A DNA stretch of 64,000 bases, taken from NCBI GenBank assembly GCA_943789165.1, contig CALSTB010000005.1, positions 279,001 through 343,000 on the forward strand. The letters are read 5' to 3'. The notes under the pieces were generated by a model, which saw only the letters and a list, made by a program, of their open reading frames with translations, was not told where the DNA came from and did not search any database. Made by a program: the position numbers and the translations under genes. This document shows positions 44,185 through 52,113 of the stretch, piece by piece (the first letter of the stretch is position 1; each line of letters begins with the position of its first letter). The stretch is from an uncultured Bacteroidia bacterium. GTDB taxonomy: Bacteria; Bacteroidota; Bacteroidia; NS11-12g; UBA9320.

Positions 44185-45050
44185 GAACTAGATGGTTTTG
44201 CTTGATTTGTCAGAGATTGGCCGCAACTTTTACAGAAGGAAGCGTCCGTTTCGTTTTTAGTTTCGCAATTTCCACAGACAGATCCGGCTCTCTTTTGGTC
44301 TGCAAATTGAACGGTGACGATACCAGTCGGAACAGTAATAATGGCATAACCAATGATCATTAAGGCTGATGATAGAAATTTCCCCAAAATGGTTTGAGGT
44401 GTAATGTCTCCATATCCAACCGTAGTTACAGTAACAACGGCCCAATAGATACTCGCCGGGATACTGGAGAATTTATTGTCAGGATTCAATTCGTATTCGT
44501 GTTGTGCTCCTTCGATGATGTACATAAGCGTACCCATCAAGACCACCAAAATGAGAATAAAACCAAAGAATACCGTAATTTTTTTACTGGATGCTTTTAA
44601 TGCTTTACCTAGTCCAGCTGCTTCTTTGCTATAGTTACTAAGTCTAAAAATTCTAAATACACGAAGTAATCGAAGAACGCGGATGATGAGCAGGTACTTT
44701 GTGCCGTGAAAGAATAAGGTCAGATAGGTAGGAATCGTACTGAGTAAGTCTATGATTCCCCAAACACTGAAAATGTAGTTTCTTGGTTTATTGCTTAAAT
44801 ATATACGCAAGAAGTATTCGATGCTAAATAGAATGGTGAAACCCCATTCTGTGTAAACCAAAATGTCAACAACCGAAGCAGAGATGGTTTGTACACTGCT
44901 AAGCATGGTAACCAAAACACTAATGAGAATGGCCCACAACAAGATAATATCAAATAGCTTGGAATCAGGCGTGTTCGCCTCAAAAATGATTTCAGCCCAT
45001 TTCTCTTTGCGCGAAAGTCGGGGATTATCTAATGTGCGTTGTACTTTCAA
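44181..45050 (-). CDS. Voltage-gated-type K+ channel (ion transporter) with C-terminal zinc ribbon
   Basis: A 289-residue six-helix channel. Membrane segments S1-S3 run to about residue 112, S4 is the arginine ladder RVLRLLRVFRIFRLS (about 122-137), and the pore loop holds the selectivity filter TVGYGD (near residue 211). S6 is followed by a cytosolic tail with a CxxC...CxxC zinc ribbon (VCGNCETKNETDASFCKSCGQ, 20 residues). K+ selectivity is expected from GYGD. The tail may respond to zinc or bind a partner, but that is inference. It overlaps the DUF5522 start. Confidence 0.88.
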   Translation of the reverse strand: MKVQRTLDNPRLSRKEKWAEIIFEANTPDSKLFDIILLWAILISVLVTMLSSVQTISASVVDILVYTEWGFTILFSIEYFLRIYLSNKPRNYIFSVWGIIDLLSTIPTYLTLFFHGTKYLLIIRVLRLLRVFRIFRLSNYSKEAAGLGKALKASSKKITVFFGFILILVVLMGTLMYIIEGAQHEYELNPDNKFSSIPASIYWAVVTVTTVGYGDITPQTILGKFLSSALMIIGYAIITVPTGIVTVQFADQKRAGSVCGNCETKNETDASFCKSCGQSLTNQAKPSSS

Positions 45051-45082
45051 TGTTGTCTGTGCTCAAAGTAACAATAAGTTTG

Positions 45083-45856
45083 TTAATTGGTTTCGGTTTC
45101 TTCCCCAAGAAAGTATCTAAAACCGATATTAAACTGTAAACTAGTTCCCGTTGTGTAAATCGAATTTCTCACCGAGTTGTGGTTTGGCGTCTTATGTGTG
45201 ATGTCAAAAAAATTGTTTCCTGCTATACCAAGTTTCGAATTCATTGAGACATTAATATTCACCGATTCATTAATTGGATATTGGTAGCCAAGGTTGATAT
45301 TCAGCATGACAATCTTCGCATCGAAACTGTTGTTTGAAATAACGTAGGAGATAGAACCTTCTGAAGCATTTAGAGGGTTAATAGGGACCTCTGGGCTGTA
45401 AAAAGTTTCATCCAAACCCATTTTGGTACCCGCAAGCATTGTTACCCCAGTGCCATATATGAAATGTCGAGGTTCGTATTTGCCTTGCCACGTTTTTACA
45501 GCATTAAAATTGAAGGGAACCATATAGGTGGTAAACGTATTGATCGGCGTATTAGCAAAATAGATGTCCCCATTTTCCGTCAACAAATCAATGTTCACTC
45601 GATAATCTGATTTGTAAATGCCAACTTCAACTTGGTAGCGTTCTTCAATTAATGCTCCACCAAGAATACCAAAAGTGGCGGCCATTTGATTATACACGTT
45701 AATACTGGGATGATACGGTCGTGAACCGCCTGTACCCAACTTGTATTGATCAAATTTGGGTCCAATGTCTAGACCAATATAATACTCTTTTTGACCAAAC
45801 GAATGGTTCGCTAAAAGCATGGTTATCAGTAATATTAGTGATTTTTTGAAGGCCAT
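45083..45856 (-). CDS. Hypothetical outer membrane beta-barrel protein (257 aa)
   Basis: A secreted or outer-membrane protein with a signal peptide (cleaved near HSFGQ, residue 22) followed by alternating, aromatic-rich strands (GLDIGPKFDQYKL, LNINLGYQYPI, LQFNIGFRYFLG) that end in the typical aromatic C-terminal segment. I do not recognise the exact family; its size suits an 8- to 10-stranded barrel. The start overlaps the rnhB stop by 22 bases, so it is co-transcribed with rnhB. Confidence 0.6.
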   Translation of the reverse strand: MAFKKSLILLITMLLANHSFGQKEYYIGLDIGPKFDQYKLGTGGSRPYHPSINVYNQMAATFGILGGALIEERYQVEVGIYKSDYRVNIDLLTENGDIYFANTPINTFTTYMVPFNFNAVKTWQGKYEPRHFIYGTGVTMLAGTKMGLDETFYSPEVPINPLNASEGSISYVISNNSFDAKIVMLNINLGYQYPINESVNINVSMNSKLGIAGNNFFDITHKTPNHNSVRNSIYTTGTSLQFNIGFRYFLGEETETN

Positions 45857-46446
45857 ATTTTAAGTTGAGGATCTGTAGTTTTAAATGATTTTCTATGGTG
45901 TTTTGACAATCCAAACTGCATCACGGCATTTCTGTGCTCCATGGTTGGGTAACCTTTGTTTTGTTGCCAATTGTACATTGGAAATTCTGTGTGTAGGTTT
46001 GCCATATACGCGTCTCGGTGTGTCTTTGCTAGTATCGACGCTGCCGCAATATGTAAATATTTTCCATCACCTTTAATTACGGTTTGATGTGGGATGTTTG
46101 GATACGGCTTAAACCTATTTCCATCTACGGCGATAAATTCTGGTGTGATGTCTAAATTGGCAACTGCTACATGCATCGCTTTTATGGAGGCATTTAATAT
46201 GTTGATTACATCAATTTCTTTTTCCCAAACCATGGCAACTGACCAAGCAATAGACTCACTTTCAATCCATTGCCTTAATTCGTCGCGTTTGGTTTTGCTT
46301 AATTTTTTGGAGTCGTTTAAGCCCGGAATAATGACATTCTTAGGTAGGATAACGGCTGCGGCACATACAGGTCCAGCCAAACATCCTCGGCCCGCTTCAT
46401 CGCACCCAGCTTCTATTCTGTTTTCGTCAATTCCAAATGGAAGCAT
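45835..46446 (-). CDS. rnhB: Ribonuclease HII
   Basis: Cuts the RNA strand of RNA-DNA hybrids and removes single ribonucleotides. The 203-residue protein has the active-site motif GCDEAGRGCLAGPV (Asp and Glu, near residue 14), LNDSKKLS, the internal Asp in FIAVDGN and the C-terminal KTHRD. The ATG at 46446 is preferred to a TTG at 46452. It is divergent from the methyltransferase gene across a 35-base gap with back-to-back -7 boxes. Confidence 0.96.
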   Translation of the reverse strand: MLPFGIDENRIEAGCDEAGRGCLAGPVCAAAVILPKNVIIPGLNDSKKLSKTKRDELRQWIESESIAWSVAMVWEKEIDVINILNASIKAMHVAVANLDITPEFIAVDGNRFKPYPNIPHQTVIKGDGKYLHIAAASILAKTHRDAYMANLHTEFPMYNWQQNKGYPTMEHRNAVMQFGLSKHHRKSFKTTDPQLKIWPSKNH

Positions 46447-46449
46447 AGG

Positions 46450-46468
46450 CAAAAATAAGCTATGTTTG
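46450..46468. promoter_or_regulatory. Back-to-back -7 boxes for rnhB (-) and the methyltransferase gene (+)
   Basis: On the minus strand 46450-46457 reads TATTTTTG and on the plus strand 46461-46468 reads TATGTTTG; both match TAnnTTTG exactly. They are 3 bases apart in a 35-base divergent gap. The first box is 3 bases before the rnhB ATG, the second 13 bases before the methyltransferase ATG. Confidence 0.55.
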
Positions 46469-46481
46469 TAAACGATTCGAC

Positions 46482-47225
46482 ATGTATCAATACCGCGAAA
46501 CGTTATACAAAAATTACTATTCCACCCATTCAGGGAAAACGGAACAATCTATTCAATTACAGCACTTTAACCAGCAAGTTAGATACTTTGTTAGAGAATT
46601 TAAAGAGTTGATGCCAAGCGACAAACAGGTTCAAATCTTGGACATTGGTTGTGGTACTGGTTCCTTGATAAAGGCTTTAAACCAATTGGGCTATGCCAAT
46701 ACCGTTGGTGTGGATTTAAGCGAGGAGCAAGTAAAAATGGCTAAAACGTTTGGCGTTGATGGCATAGAAGAGGGCGATGTGCGTGTCTTTTTAAAAGATA
46801 AAATAGGCCGTTACGACGTCATTTTTGCAGTAGATCTAATCGAGCATCTAGGCAAAGACGAATTGGTCGACTTTTTACAGTTGGTGAATACTGGATTGAA
46901 ACCGGGAGGTAAGGTGATATTTAGGACGCCAAACATGGATGCTCCTTTGTCGGCAGTATTTGCCTTTGCGGATTTTACTCATGAAGTATTTTTGAATAAA
47001 AGCTCTGCCAAACAATTGTTGGAATCCTGTGGTTATCAGTCGGTTGAAATTACGGAAGGCATTGTGTTTATCGAAAATCCCTTAAAGGAAATTATTCGTA
47101 AAATCGGTTGGGCTGTCACAAAACTCTGCTTAAAAGCGCAACTATTTTTCAGTGCTAGAACTTGGGATGAGGTAGTGTTTTCTCCAAACATTGTCATCAC
47201 CGGAACGAAGCCAGTTACAAGGTAA
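46482..47225 (+). CDS. Class I SAM-dependent methyltransferase (247 aa)
   Basis: A Rossmann-fold methyltransferase of the UbiE/UbiG-like kind. Motif I is ILDIGCGTGSLIKAL (about residues 48-62), the acidic motif II is VGVDLSEEQVKMA, motif IV is FAVDLIEHLGKD (near 120) and the late GGKVIFRTPNMDAP follows. Substrate unknown; glycan, lipid or quinone precursors are plausible. It has no signal or membrane segment. The gene's end overlaps the convergent Ldh-family gene by 11 bases. Confidence 0.85.
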   Translation: MYQYRETLYKNYYSTHSGKTEQSIQLQHFNQQVRYFVREFKELMPSDKQVQILDIGCGTGSLIKALNQLGYANTVGVDLSEEQVKMAKTFGVDGIEEGDVRVFLKDKIGRYDVIFAVDLIEHLGKDELVDFLQLVNTGLKPGGKVIFRTPNMDAPLSAVFAFADFTHEVFLNKSSAKQLLESCGYQSVEITEGIVFIENPLKEIIRKIGWAVTKLCLKAQLFFSARTWDEVVFSPNIVITGTKPVTR

Positions 47226-48306
47226 ACTCTAAGTCTAAATCACGACAAATTTGTTGTAAATCTTGGTAAACCGCATCAATTAATGGGATGCCAGTCTTAA
47301 GTCTGTCTGCATGAATCCGGGCTTCTGGCTCTCCTGGGATGATGACTTCTTTTTGTCCATCGACGGTTTCTGAGGATTTGAAACGTTCAATCCACTGATC
47401 CATATTGGTTTTAAAATCTTCAATCGGTCGAAATCCATCTACCCGCATGGCACCAACAAAATGGCCAATGCCTTTTCCAGGCATGTCAGGAGCTAAAGGC
47501 AAAAACGAAACAAATGGTGGAACCCAAGGGCCATAATTAGCACCGCTAAGTACGCCACTAAAAATGTCGACAAAGGCTGAAAGTCCATACCCTTTATGAC
47601 TTCCCATTTCTTTCGAACTTCCTAAAGTGAGCAGGCTTCCACCATTTTTTAGGTCTTCAGGATTGTTGGTGTTCGTGCCTTGTTTGTCTTGCAACCAACC
47701 TGATGGGATGTCTTCCCCTTTGCGTTTAGCAATTTCCAACTTGCCATTGGCGGCTGCTGAGGTTGCCATGTCAATCACTAAGGGTTGTTTAGATCCTGCT
47801 GGAATCGCATAGCATATTGGGTTGGTTCCCAGAAGTCGTTCTTTGCTGAAAGTAGGTGCCACTAAAGGACTTGCGTTTGTTAGAGCCATACCAATCATAT
47901 TATGTTCTAGCGCCTTCATAGCGTGATAAGCGGCAATGCCAAAATGGTTGGAGTTTTGAATGGCCACCCATCCACTACCATGTTCTTTAGCTTTTGCAAT
48001 CGCAATGTCCATGGCTTTCGCGGCATTTGTCAAGCCAAGTCCACCGTCTCCATCTAAGGTAGCCGTTGTGTGTGTTTCATGGATTATACTTGGTTTTGCT
48101 TGGGTGTTTATGCGGTCGGCAGACCAGAGTCGCACATAACCACTTAATCGGGCAACACCATGCGAATCGATACCTCTCAAATCAGCACTTTGAAGTACAT
48201 CTGACGCCAAAATTGCGTCCTCATCGCTGCATCCCATTCGCTTAAAAATGGATATGGTTAATGCATTTAAGTCAGAAGGAGTTACGGTGTGATACTGAGC
48301 CGACAT
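47215..48306 (-). CDS. Ldh family oxidoreductase (malate/lactate/ureidoglycolate dehydrogenase-like)
   Basis: NAD(P)-dependent 2-hydroxyacid oxidoreductase of the type II malate/L-lactate dehydrogenase superfamily. The 363-residue protein has DLRGIDSHGVARL with the conserved His near residue 45, SNHFGIAAYHAM, NPICYAIPAGSKQPLVIDMATSA and KGYGLSAFVDIFSGVLSG, in the usual order. The substrate cannot be read; homologues act on malate, lactate, sulfolactate or ureidoglycolate. Start ATG 48306 is supported by the -7 box just upstream. Confidence 0.9.
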   Translation of the reverse strand: MSAQYHTVTPSDLNALTISIFKRMGCSDEDAILASDVLQSADLRGIDSHGVARLSGYVRLWSADRINTQAKPSIIHETHTTATLDGDGGLGLTNAAKAMDIAIAKAKEHGSGWVAIQNSNHFGIAAYHAMKALEHNMIGMALTNASPLVAPTFSKERLLGTNPICYAIPAGSKQPLVIDMATSAAANGKLEIAKRKGEDIPSGWLQDKQGTNTNNPEDLKNGGSLLTLGSSKEMGSHKGYGLSAFVDIFSGVLSGANYGPWVPPFVSFLPLAPDMPGKGIGHFVGAMRVDGFRPIEDFKTNMDQWIERFKSSETVDGQKEVIIPGEPEARIHADRLKTGIPLIDAVYQDLQQICRDLDLEFTL

Positions 48307-48318
48307 ACTTTTTTGATG

Positions 48319-48326
48319 CAAATATA
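48319..48326 (-). promoter_or_regulatory. Candidate -7 box of the Ldh-family gene
   Basis: The minus strand reads TATATTTG, an exact TAnnTTTG match, ending 12 bases before the ATG at 48306. It overlaps the alternative TTG start at 48321, which is therefore unlikely. Confidence 0.45.
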
Positions 48327-48356
48327 AGAACCTGACTCCCAGAGCATATTATTTTT

Positions 48357-48364
48357 TAGTTTTG
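48357..48364 (+). promoter_or_regulatory. Candidate -7 box of the sigma factor gene
   Basis: TAGTTTTG, an exact TAnnTTTG match, lies about 130 bases before the ATG at 48496 (100 before the TTG at 48463). This is the longest predicted leader in the window, and no obvious -33 element is seen. The leader contains AAGGAG near 48424 but no start codon behind it. Confidence 0.35.
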
Positions 48365-48495
48365 TATTTCACTGTTTTTCAGTTAATTATGCCAAGTAAT
48401 ATAGAAAATAATAAATATTTCCGTTAAGGAGCAGCGTTTTAGAATTACAAAGAGTCATAGAGTTGAGCAAGGAAGAACAACATAGTGTGGATTGG

Positions 48496-49026
48496 ATGAA
48501 CAGCGATGAAGAGCTAATAAAGGGATGCATTCGCGAAGACCGAGAAATGCAAGGATTGTTGTACGAGAAATACGCGGATAAGATGTTCGCTGTTTGTATG
48601 CGATACTCAAACACAAGAGAAGAAGCTGAGGACGTACTACAGGAAGCATTCATCAAGATCTTTGACAAGATATCCAAGTTTAGACAAGAAGGAAGCTTCG
48701 AAGGCTGGATGCGGAGAATCATGGTCAACACAGCGTTGAGGAGTTGGGACAAACGCTCACGAAAATTCGAACCAGGTGATTTGGATCATGTGGAGGAGCC
48801 CGTACAGCGGGAGTTGGTGCTGGATTCGATAGGAGTAAAAGAAATAATGGCGATGATCAATAAACTGCCAGAAGGTTACCAAATGGTGTTCAACCTTTTT
48901 GCAGTCGAAGGATACAGCCACAAAGAAATTGGTGAACTACTAAACATTAATGAGAGTACTTCTCGCTCGCAATATGCGCGAGCGAGAAGAAACTTGATGA
49001 CTATGTTGGAAAAAATTGAAAGTTGA
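48496..49026 (+). CDS. RNA polymerase ECF sigma factor
   Basis: A group IV (ECF, sigma-70 family) sigma factor. The 176-residue protein has region 2 (LLYEKYADKMFAVCMRYSNTREEAEDVLQEAFIKIF, in pieces: LLYEKYADKMFAV and AEDVLQEAFIKIF) with the characteristic GWMRRIMVNTALRSW, and region 4 with LPEGYQMVFNLFAVEGYSH and the helix-turn-helix IGELLNINESTSRSQYARARRNL. ATG 48496 is preferred; TTG 48463 and GTG 48487 are also possible. It starts the cluster of T9SS surface proteins and overlaps or closely precedes the next gene. Confidence 0.9.
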   Translation: MNSDEELIKGCIREDREMQGLLYEKYADKMFAVCMRYSNTREEAEDVLQEAFIKIFDKISKFRQEGSFEGWMRRIMVNTALRSWDKRSRKFEPGDLDHVEEPVQRELVLDSIGVKEIMAMINKLPEGYQMVFNLFAVEGYSHKEIGELLNINESTSRSQYARARRNLMTMLEKIES

Positions 49027-49031
49027 AAGTA

Positions 49032-50510
49032 ATGCAAGAAAATAATTTTGAAAATCAAGTAAAGGATTTGCTTTACAATCATTCGGAATCAGCACCGAAT
49101 GTGATGGGCAAAGTGTTCGAAAAACGAACGCCTTTATACATATTTAAGAATCGTCTTATTCTCCATAAATATAAACTAATGGCAGCAGCCGTTTTAATTG
49201 GTTTATTGGCGTTTCTGTTTAATATGAAATCTGATAAAACGGATTCGGTTTTACCAATTGTAGCCGAAACGGAAACCAATCAAGTAGATGAAACGCCAAA
49301 TACTGAGGCAGAATCTATTGAAAATCAAATGGCTCAGATAGACGAGACCATTGCTGAACCTACCAATACTACAAATCCTAATTCGACAAGCGGAGTTGCT
49401 ACTAACGGCACTCAACAAACTCAATCGAATATTAATAACTCTGACCTTTCAACTTCTTCTCCTGGGACCAAAATCCTTCGAGATCGCATGCTTAAGGAGT
49501 TAGCCAATGCTAAAAAACAGGGTAAAGGTGATGATGGCTCTTGGGGAACCGGCACTCCACAAAGTGAAAAGCCAATTGGAAATACGAGCGGAGAATTTGT
49601 AAACAATACAACTGAGTCAAACACCAACAAACAAGATGTACCAACTGATCAAACGCAAAGCGAGAAAGATCAGACACAAAATACCACTAACAAGGCAAAT
49701 GATACCAAAACAACTATTGCTAAAACTGAAGCACCAACCTCTTCCTCTGAAGACAACACAGGGGGAGACGAGGACTTCGAATTGCCAAAAACAAAAGATG
49801 GAAAGTGGAGTGTTTCATTTAACACTGTCATTGGGTCGGGTAGCCGAAACTTAGATGCCATGGGGGATATGGCTAGTGTAGTAGTGAGAGATGCAACTGA
49901 AACAGCCAACCTCTCTTATGGAGCTGAATTGTTGTTAAACTATAAACTGTCTGACAATTTTGATCTGTACTCAGGTTTCAATTACTTCAACCGAAGAGAG
50001 AAAATGGTGTACATGCACAACACGCAGGTAACGGATATGGATATTACTTCTAAAAAGGTAATTGAACACCATCCTGTATTTGGTACCCGTGAAGTAACGG
50101 TTTACGATACTTCTTACACAACTCGCAATGTTCAATCGAACGGAGATTTTAATAATTCCTACAAACATTTTTATATTCCACTCGGATTACGCTATACGCT
50201 TTACCTAAACGAAACCGTTGGAATTTATTTTGACGTCAATGGAGGTTTAGAAGTAGTGACCAAAACATCTGGGACTATTTTAAATGACCAATACCAAGAA
50301 TTATCATTGGACAATGGTTTTGGTCGGACAAGTTTGGGGAACATGGTCGGTGTAAACGCAGGTGTTTCATTTTTAGTAGATGAACGATTAAGTGTATTGA
50401 CTGGACTTCGCGGTAAAATGTTCTTGAATCCAACCAATAACCAGGATTATCCTATTAATCAATATGACAAAGGTTTTGGTTTAATGGTCGGTTTGAAATA
50501 CGACTTGTAA
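49032..50510 (+). CDS. Membrane-anchored protein with beta-barrel-like domain, in the anti-sigma position
   Basis: A 492-residue protein that follows the sigma factor by 5 bases. The first about 45 residues look cytoplasmic and resemble the short N-terminal regions often encoded after Bacteroidota ECF sigma genes (ENNFENQVKDLLYNHSE). One membrane helix (AAAVLIGLLAFLF, about 50-65) follows. A long, Asn/Thr/Gln/Ser-rich linker (about 75-250) leads to a C-terminal outer-membrane-barrel-like domain (WSVSFNTVIGSGSR to LMVGLKYDL). I infer an anti-sigma role from position and N-terminus only. A Cys-free, low-complexity linker could span the periplasm. Start ATG 49032. Confidence 0.65.
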   Translation: MQENNFENQVKDLLYNHSESAPNVMGKVFEKRTPLYIFKNRLILHKYKLMAAAVLIGLLAFLFNMKSDKTDSVLPIVAETETNQVDETPNTEAESIENQMAQIDETIAEPTNTTNPNSTSGVATNGTQQTQSNINNSDLSTSSPGTKILRDRMLKELANAKKQGKGDDGSWGTGTPQSEKPIGNTSGEFVNNTTESNTNKQDVPTDQTQSEKDQTQNTTNKANDTKTTIAKTEAPTSSSEDNTGGDEDFELPKTKDGKWSVSFNTVIGSGSRNLDAMGDMASVVVRDATETANLSYGAELLLNYKLSDNFDLYSGFNYFNRREKMVYMHNTQVTDMDITSKKVIEHHPVFGTREVTVYDTSYTTRNVQSNGDFNNSYKHFYIPLGLRYTLYLNETVGIYFDVNGGLEVVTKTSGTILNDQYQELSLDNGFGRTSLGNMVGVNAGVSFLVDERLSVLTGLRGKMFLNPTNNQDYPINQYDKGFGLMVGLKYDL

Positions 50511-50511
50511 G

Positions 50512-52062
50512 GTGTCACTTAAAACACACATACTTTTCATGAGTTGCTTGTTGGGTCATTTAATGGGCTACGGACAAGCAGATTCAGGCATTGTGTCAAC
50601 CGGACATGTATCAGCTTTGGTGCAATCAAATGGTACGATGTTTAGCCAAAAAGATGGACAAGCCTATAACCATTTCAATACCAACAAAGTTGCCCAACTG
50701 ATTACATATTCTGGTCAGTGGATGGTGGGTGTTGAAGGCACAACCGTTTACGCAAACAAGAATGATAATTGGCAAAAACCTCAATTATGGCCTGGTCCAA
50801 TCGATACAGTAACGAATCTTCCTAAAAGTGCCGTTGAGTGGTCGAAGATATGGACCATTACTAGGGCTGAAGTACAGGAGCATCGCAACAAATTTGATGA
50901 GACTGGTTACCAAATGCCATCAAACATTACAAACTGGCCTGCCAAGCACAACGACAACAACATCAGTGAATTCATGGCGCCCTATATTGACTGGAATATC
51001 AATGGCGTTTATGATCCTGAAAATGGAGACTTCCCAAGTTTTGAAGGAGATTATGCGGCGTATTTTATAGCCAACGATTTATTTGGTGAAAATGTATTCC
51101 CTCAAGCAAACAAATTGGGCATAGAAATTCAAGGATTGGTATACGCTTATAATCGATCGGATTTAGCCAATACGATGTTTGTCAAATTGTACGTAATTAA
51201 TAGATCTGATAATAATTATAGTCCGTTTTTTTACGGACAATATGTTGACTTTCAGCTTGGTAACCCAACGGATAATGTAGTGGCGACCGATGTACAACGC
51301 AATCTAATATATGCATACAATGGTGATGACAATGACGAAGATGGGTTTGGTAAAAACCTCCCTTCAGCTGGCTGTATTTTTCTCAGCCATCCACTGTCTG
51401 CATCTTCGCTTTTTACGTCGACAGACAGTGTAAGGGGATTGCCAAAATCGGAGGCAGAAATGTTGGCAGTGATGAATGGAAAATGGAGGAATAATGCCGA
51501 TAAATATGCTGTTGGCACTGGGATTTCAGGGACATCGCAACAAACAACCAACTACATCTACCCAAAGAAAACCGACCCGAAAGTGGGAGACTTAAATTGG
51601 TCAGATGAAAATTCTGGTGATACAGCCGGGAAACGCAAAATGTTAGGTGTTATAAAATTCAATGATTTTAAATCGAAGTCGTATAAGCGAATTGATTTGG
51701 CATTTGTGTTCGCACAAGATGAAGAGAACACTGAGAAAAAATTACAGGAACAAGCTGATCAGAGTACAGATTTCTATAAATCAACGCTTGGTTCAAGCAT
51801 TGTTTATACACAACAGAATTTGAAAGTTTATCCGAATCCGTTTGAATTGGGTAGAGATAAAGCTTTTTATATCAATGCATTAAGCGCACAATTGGTAGAT
51901 AAAACAGGGAAAATGATCGTAGATTTAGAACCTGTGGATATCTACGAAAAAAAATTTCAGATTCCATGCAGCGAAAAACTGGCCTCTGGGGTCTACTATT
52001 TAAAGGCAGTAACATCAAGTGGTTTATCCTACAGCAAAGTGATTTTGATAAGCAATAGATGA
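50512..52062 (+). CDS. Secreted protein with T9SS type A sorting domain (516 aa)
   Basis: A secreted protein. It starts with GTG one base after the previous stop, giving a signal peptide that ends near GYGQA (residue 23). The body has no catalytic motif that I recognise. It contains Asp/Asn-rich turns such as DWNINGVYDPENGDFP and YAYNGDDNDEDGFG, which look like calcium-binding or T9SS-surface repeats. The last about 80 residues match the type A C-terminal domain (NLKVYPNPFELG, ASGVYYLKAV, YSKVILISN). So it should be exported by T9SS and processed by PorU. Role unknown. Confidence 0.8.
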   Translation: MSLKTHILFMSCLLGHLMGYGQADSGIVSTGHVSALVQSNGTMFSQKDGQAYNHFNTNKVAQLITYSGQWMVGVEGTTVYANKNDNWQKPQLWPGPIDTVTNLPKSAVEWSKIWTITRAEVQEHRNKFDETGYQMPSNITNWPAKHNDNNISEFMAPYIDWNINGVYDPENGDFPSFEGDYAAYFIANDLFGENVFPQANKLGIEIQGLVYAYNRSDLANTMFVKLYVINRSDNNYSPFFYGQYVDFQLGNPTDNVVATDVQRNLIYAYNGDDNDEDGFGKNLPSAGCIFLSHPLSASSLFTSTDSVRGLPKSEAEMLAVMNGKWRNNADKYAVGTGISGTSQQTTNYIYPKKTDPKVGDLNWSDENSGDTAGKRKMLGVIKFNDFKSKSYKRIDLAFVFAQDEENTEKKLQEQADQSTDFYKSTLGSSIVYTQQNLKVYPNPFELGRDKAFYINALSAQLVDKTGKMIVDLEPVDIYEKKFQIPCSEKLASGVYYLKAVTSSGLSYSKVILISNR

Positions 52063-52113
52063 CACTGATAAGATAAGAATTACTACAAAAAATATTATTT
52101 TAGCACGTTTATT

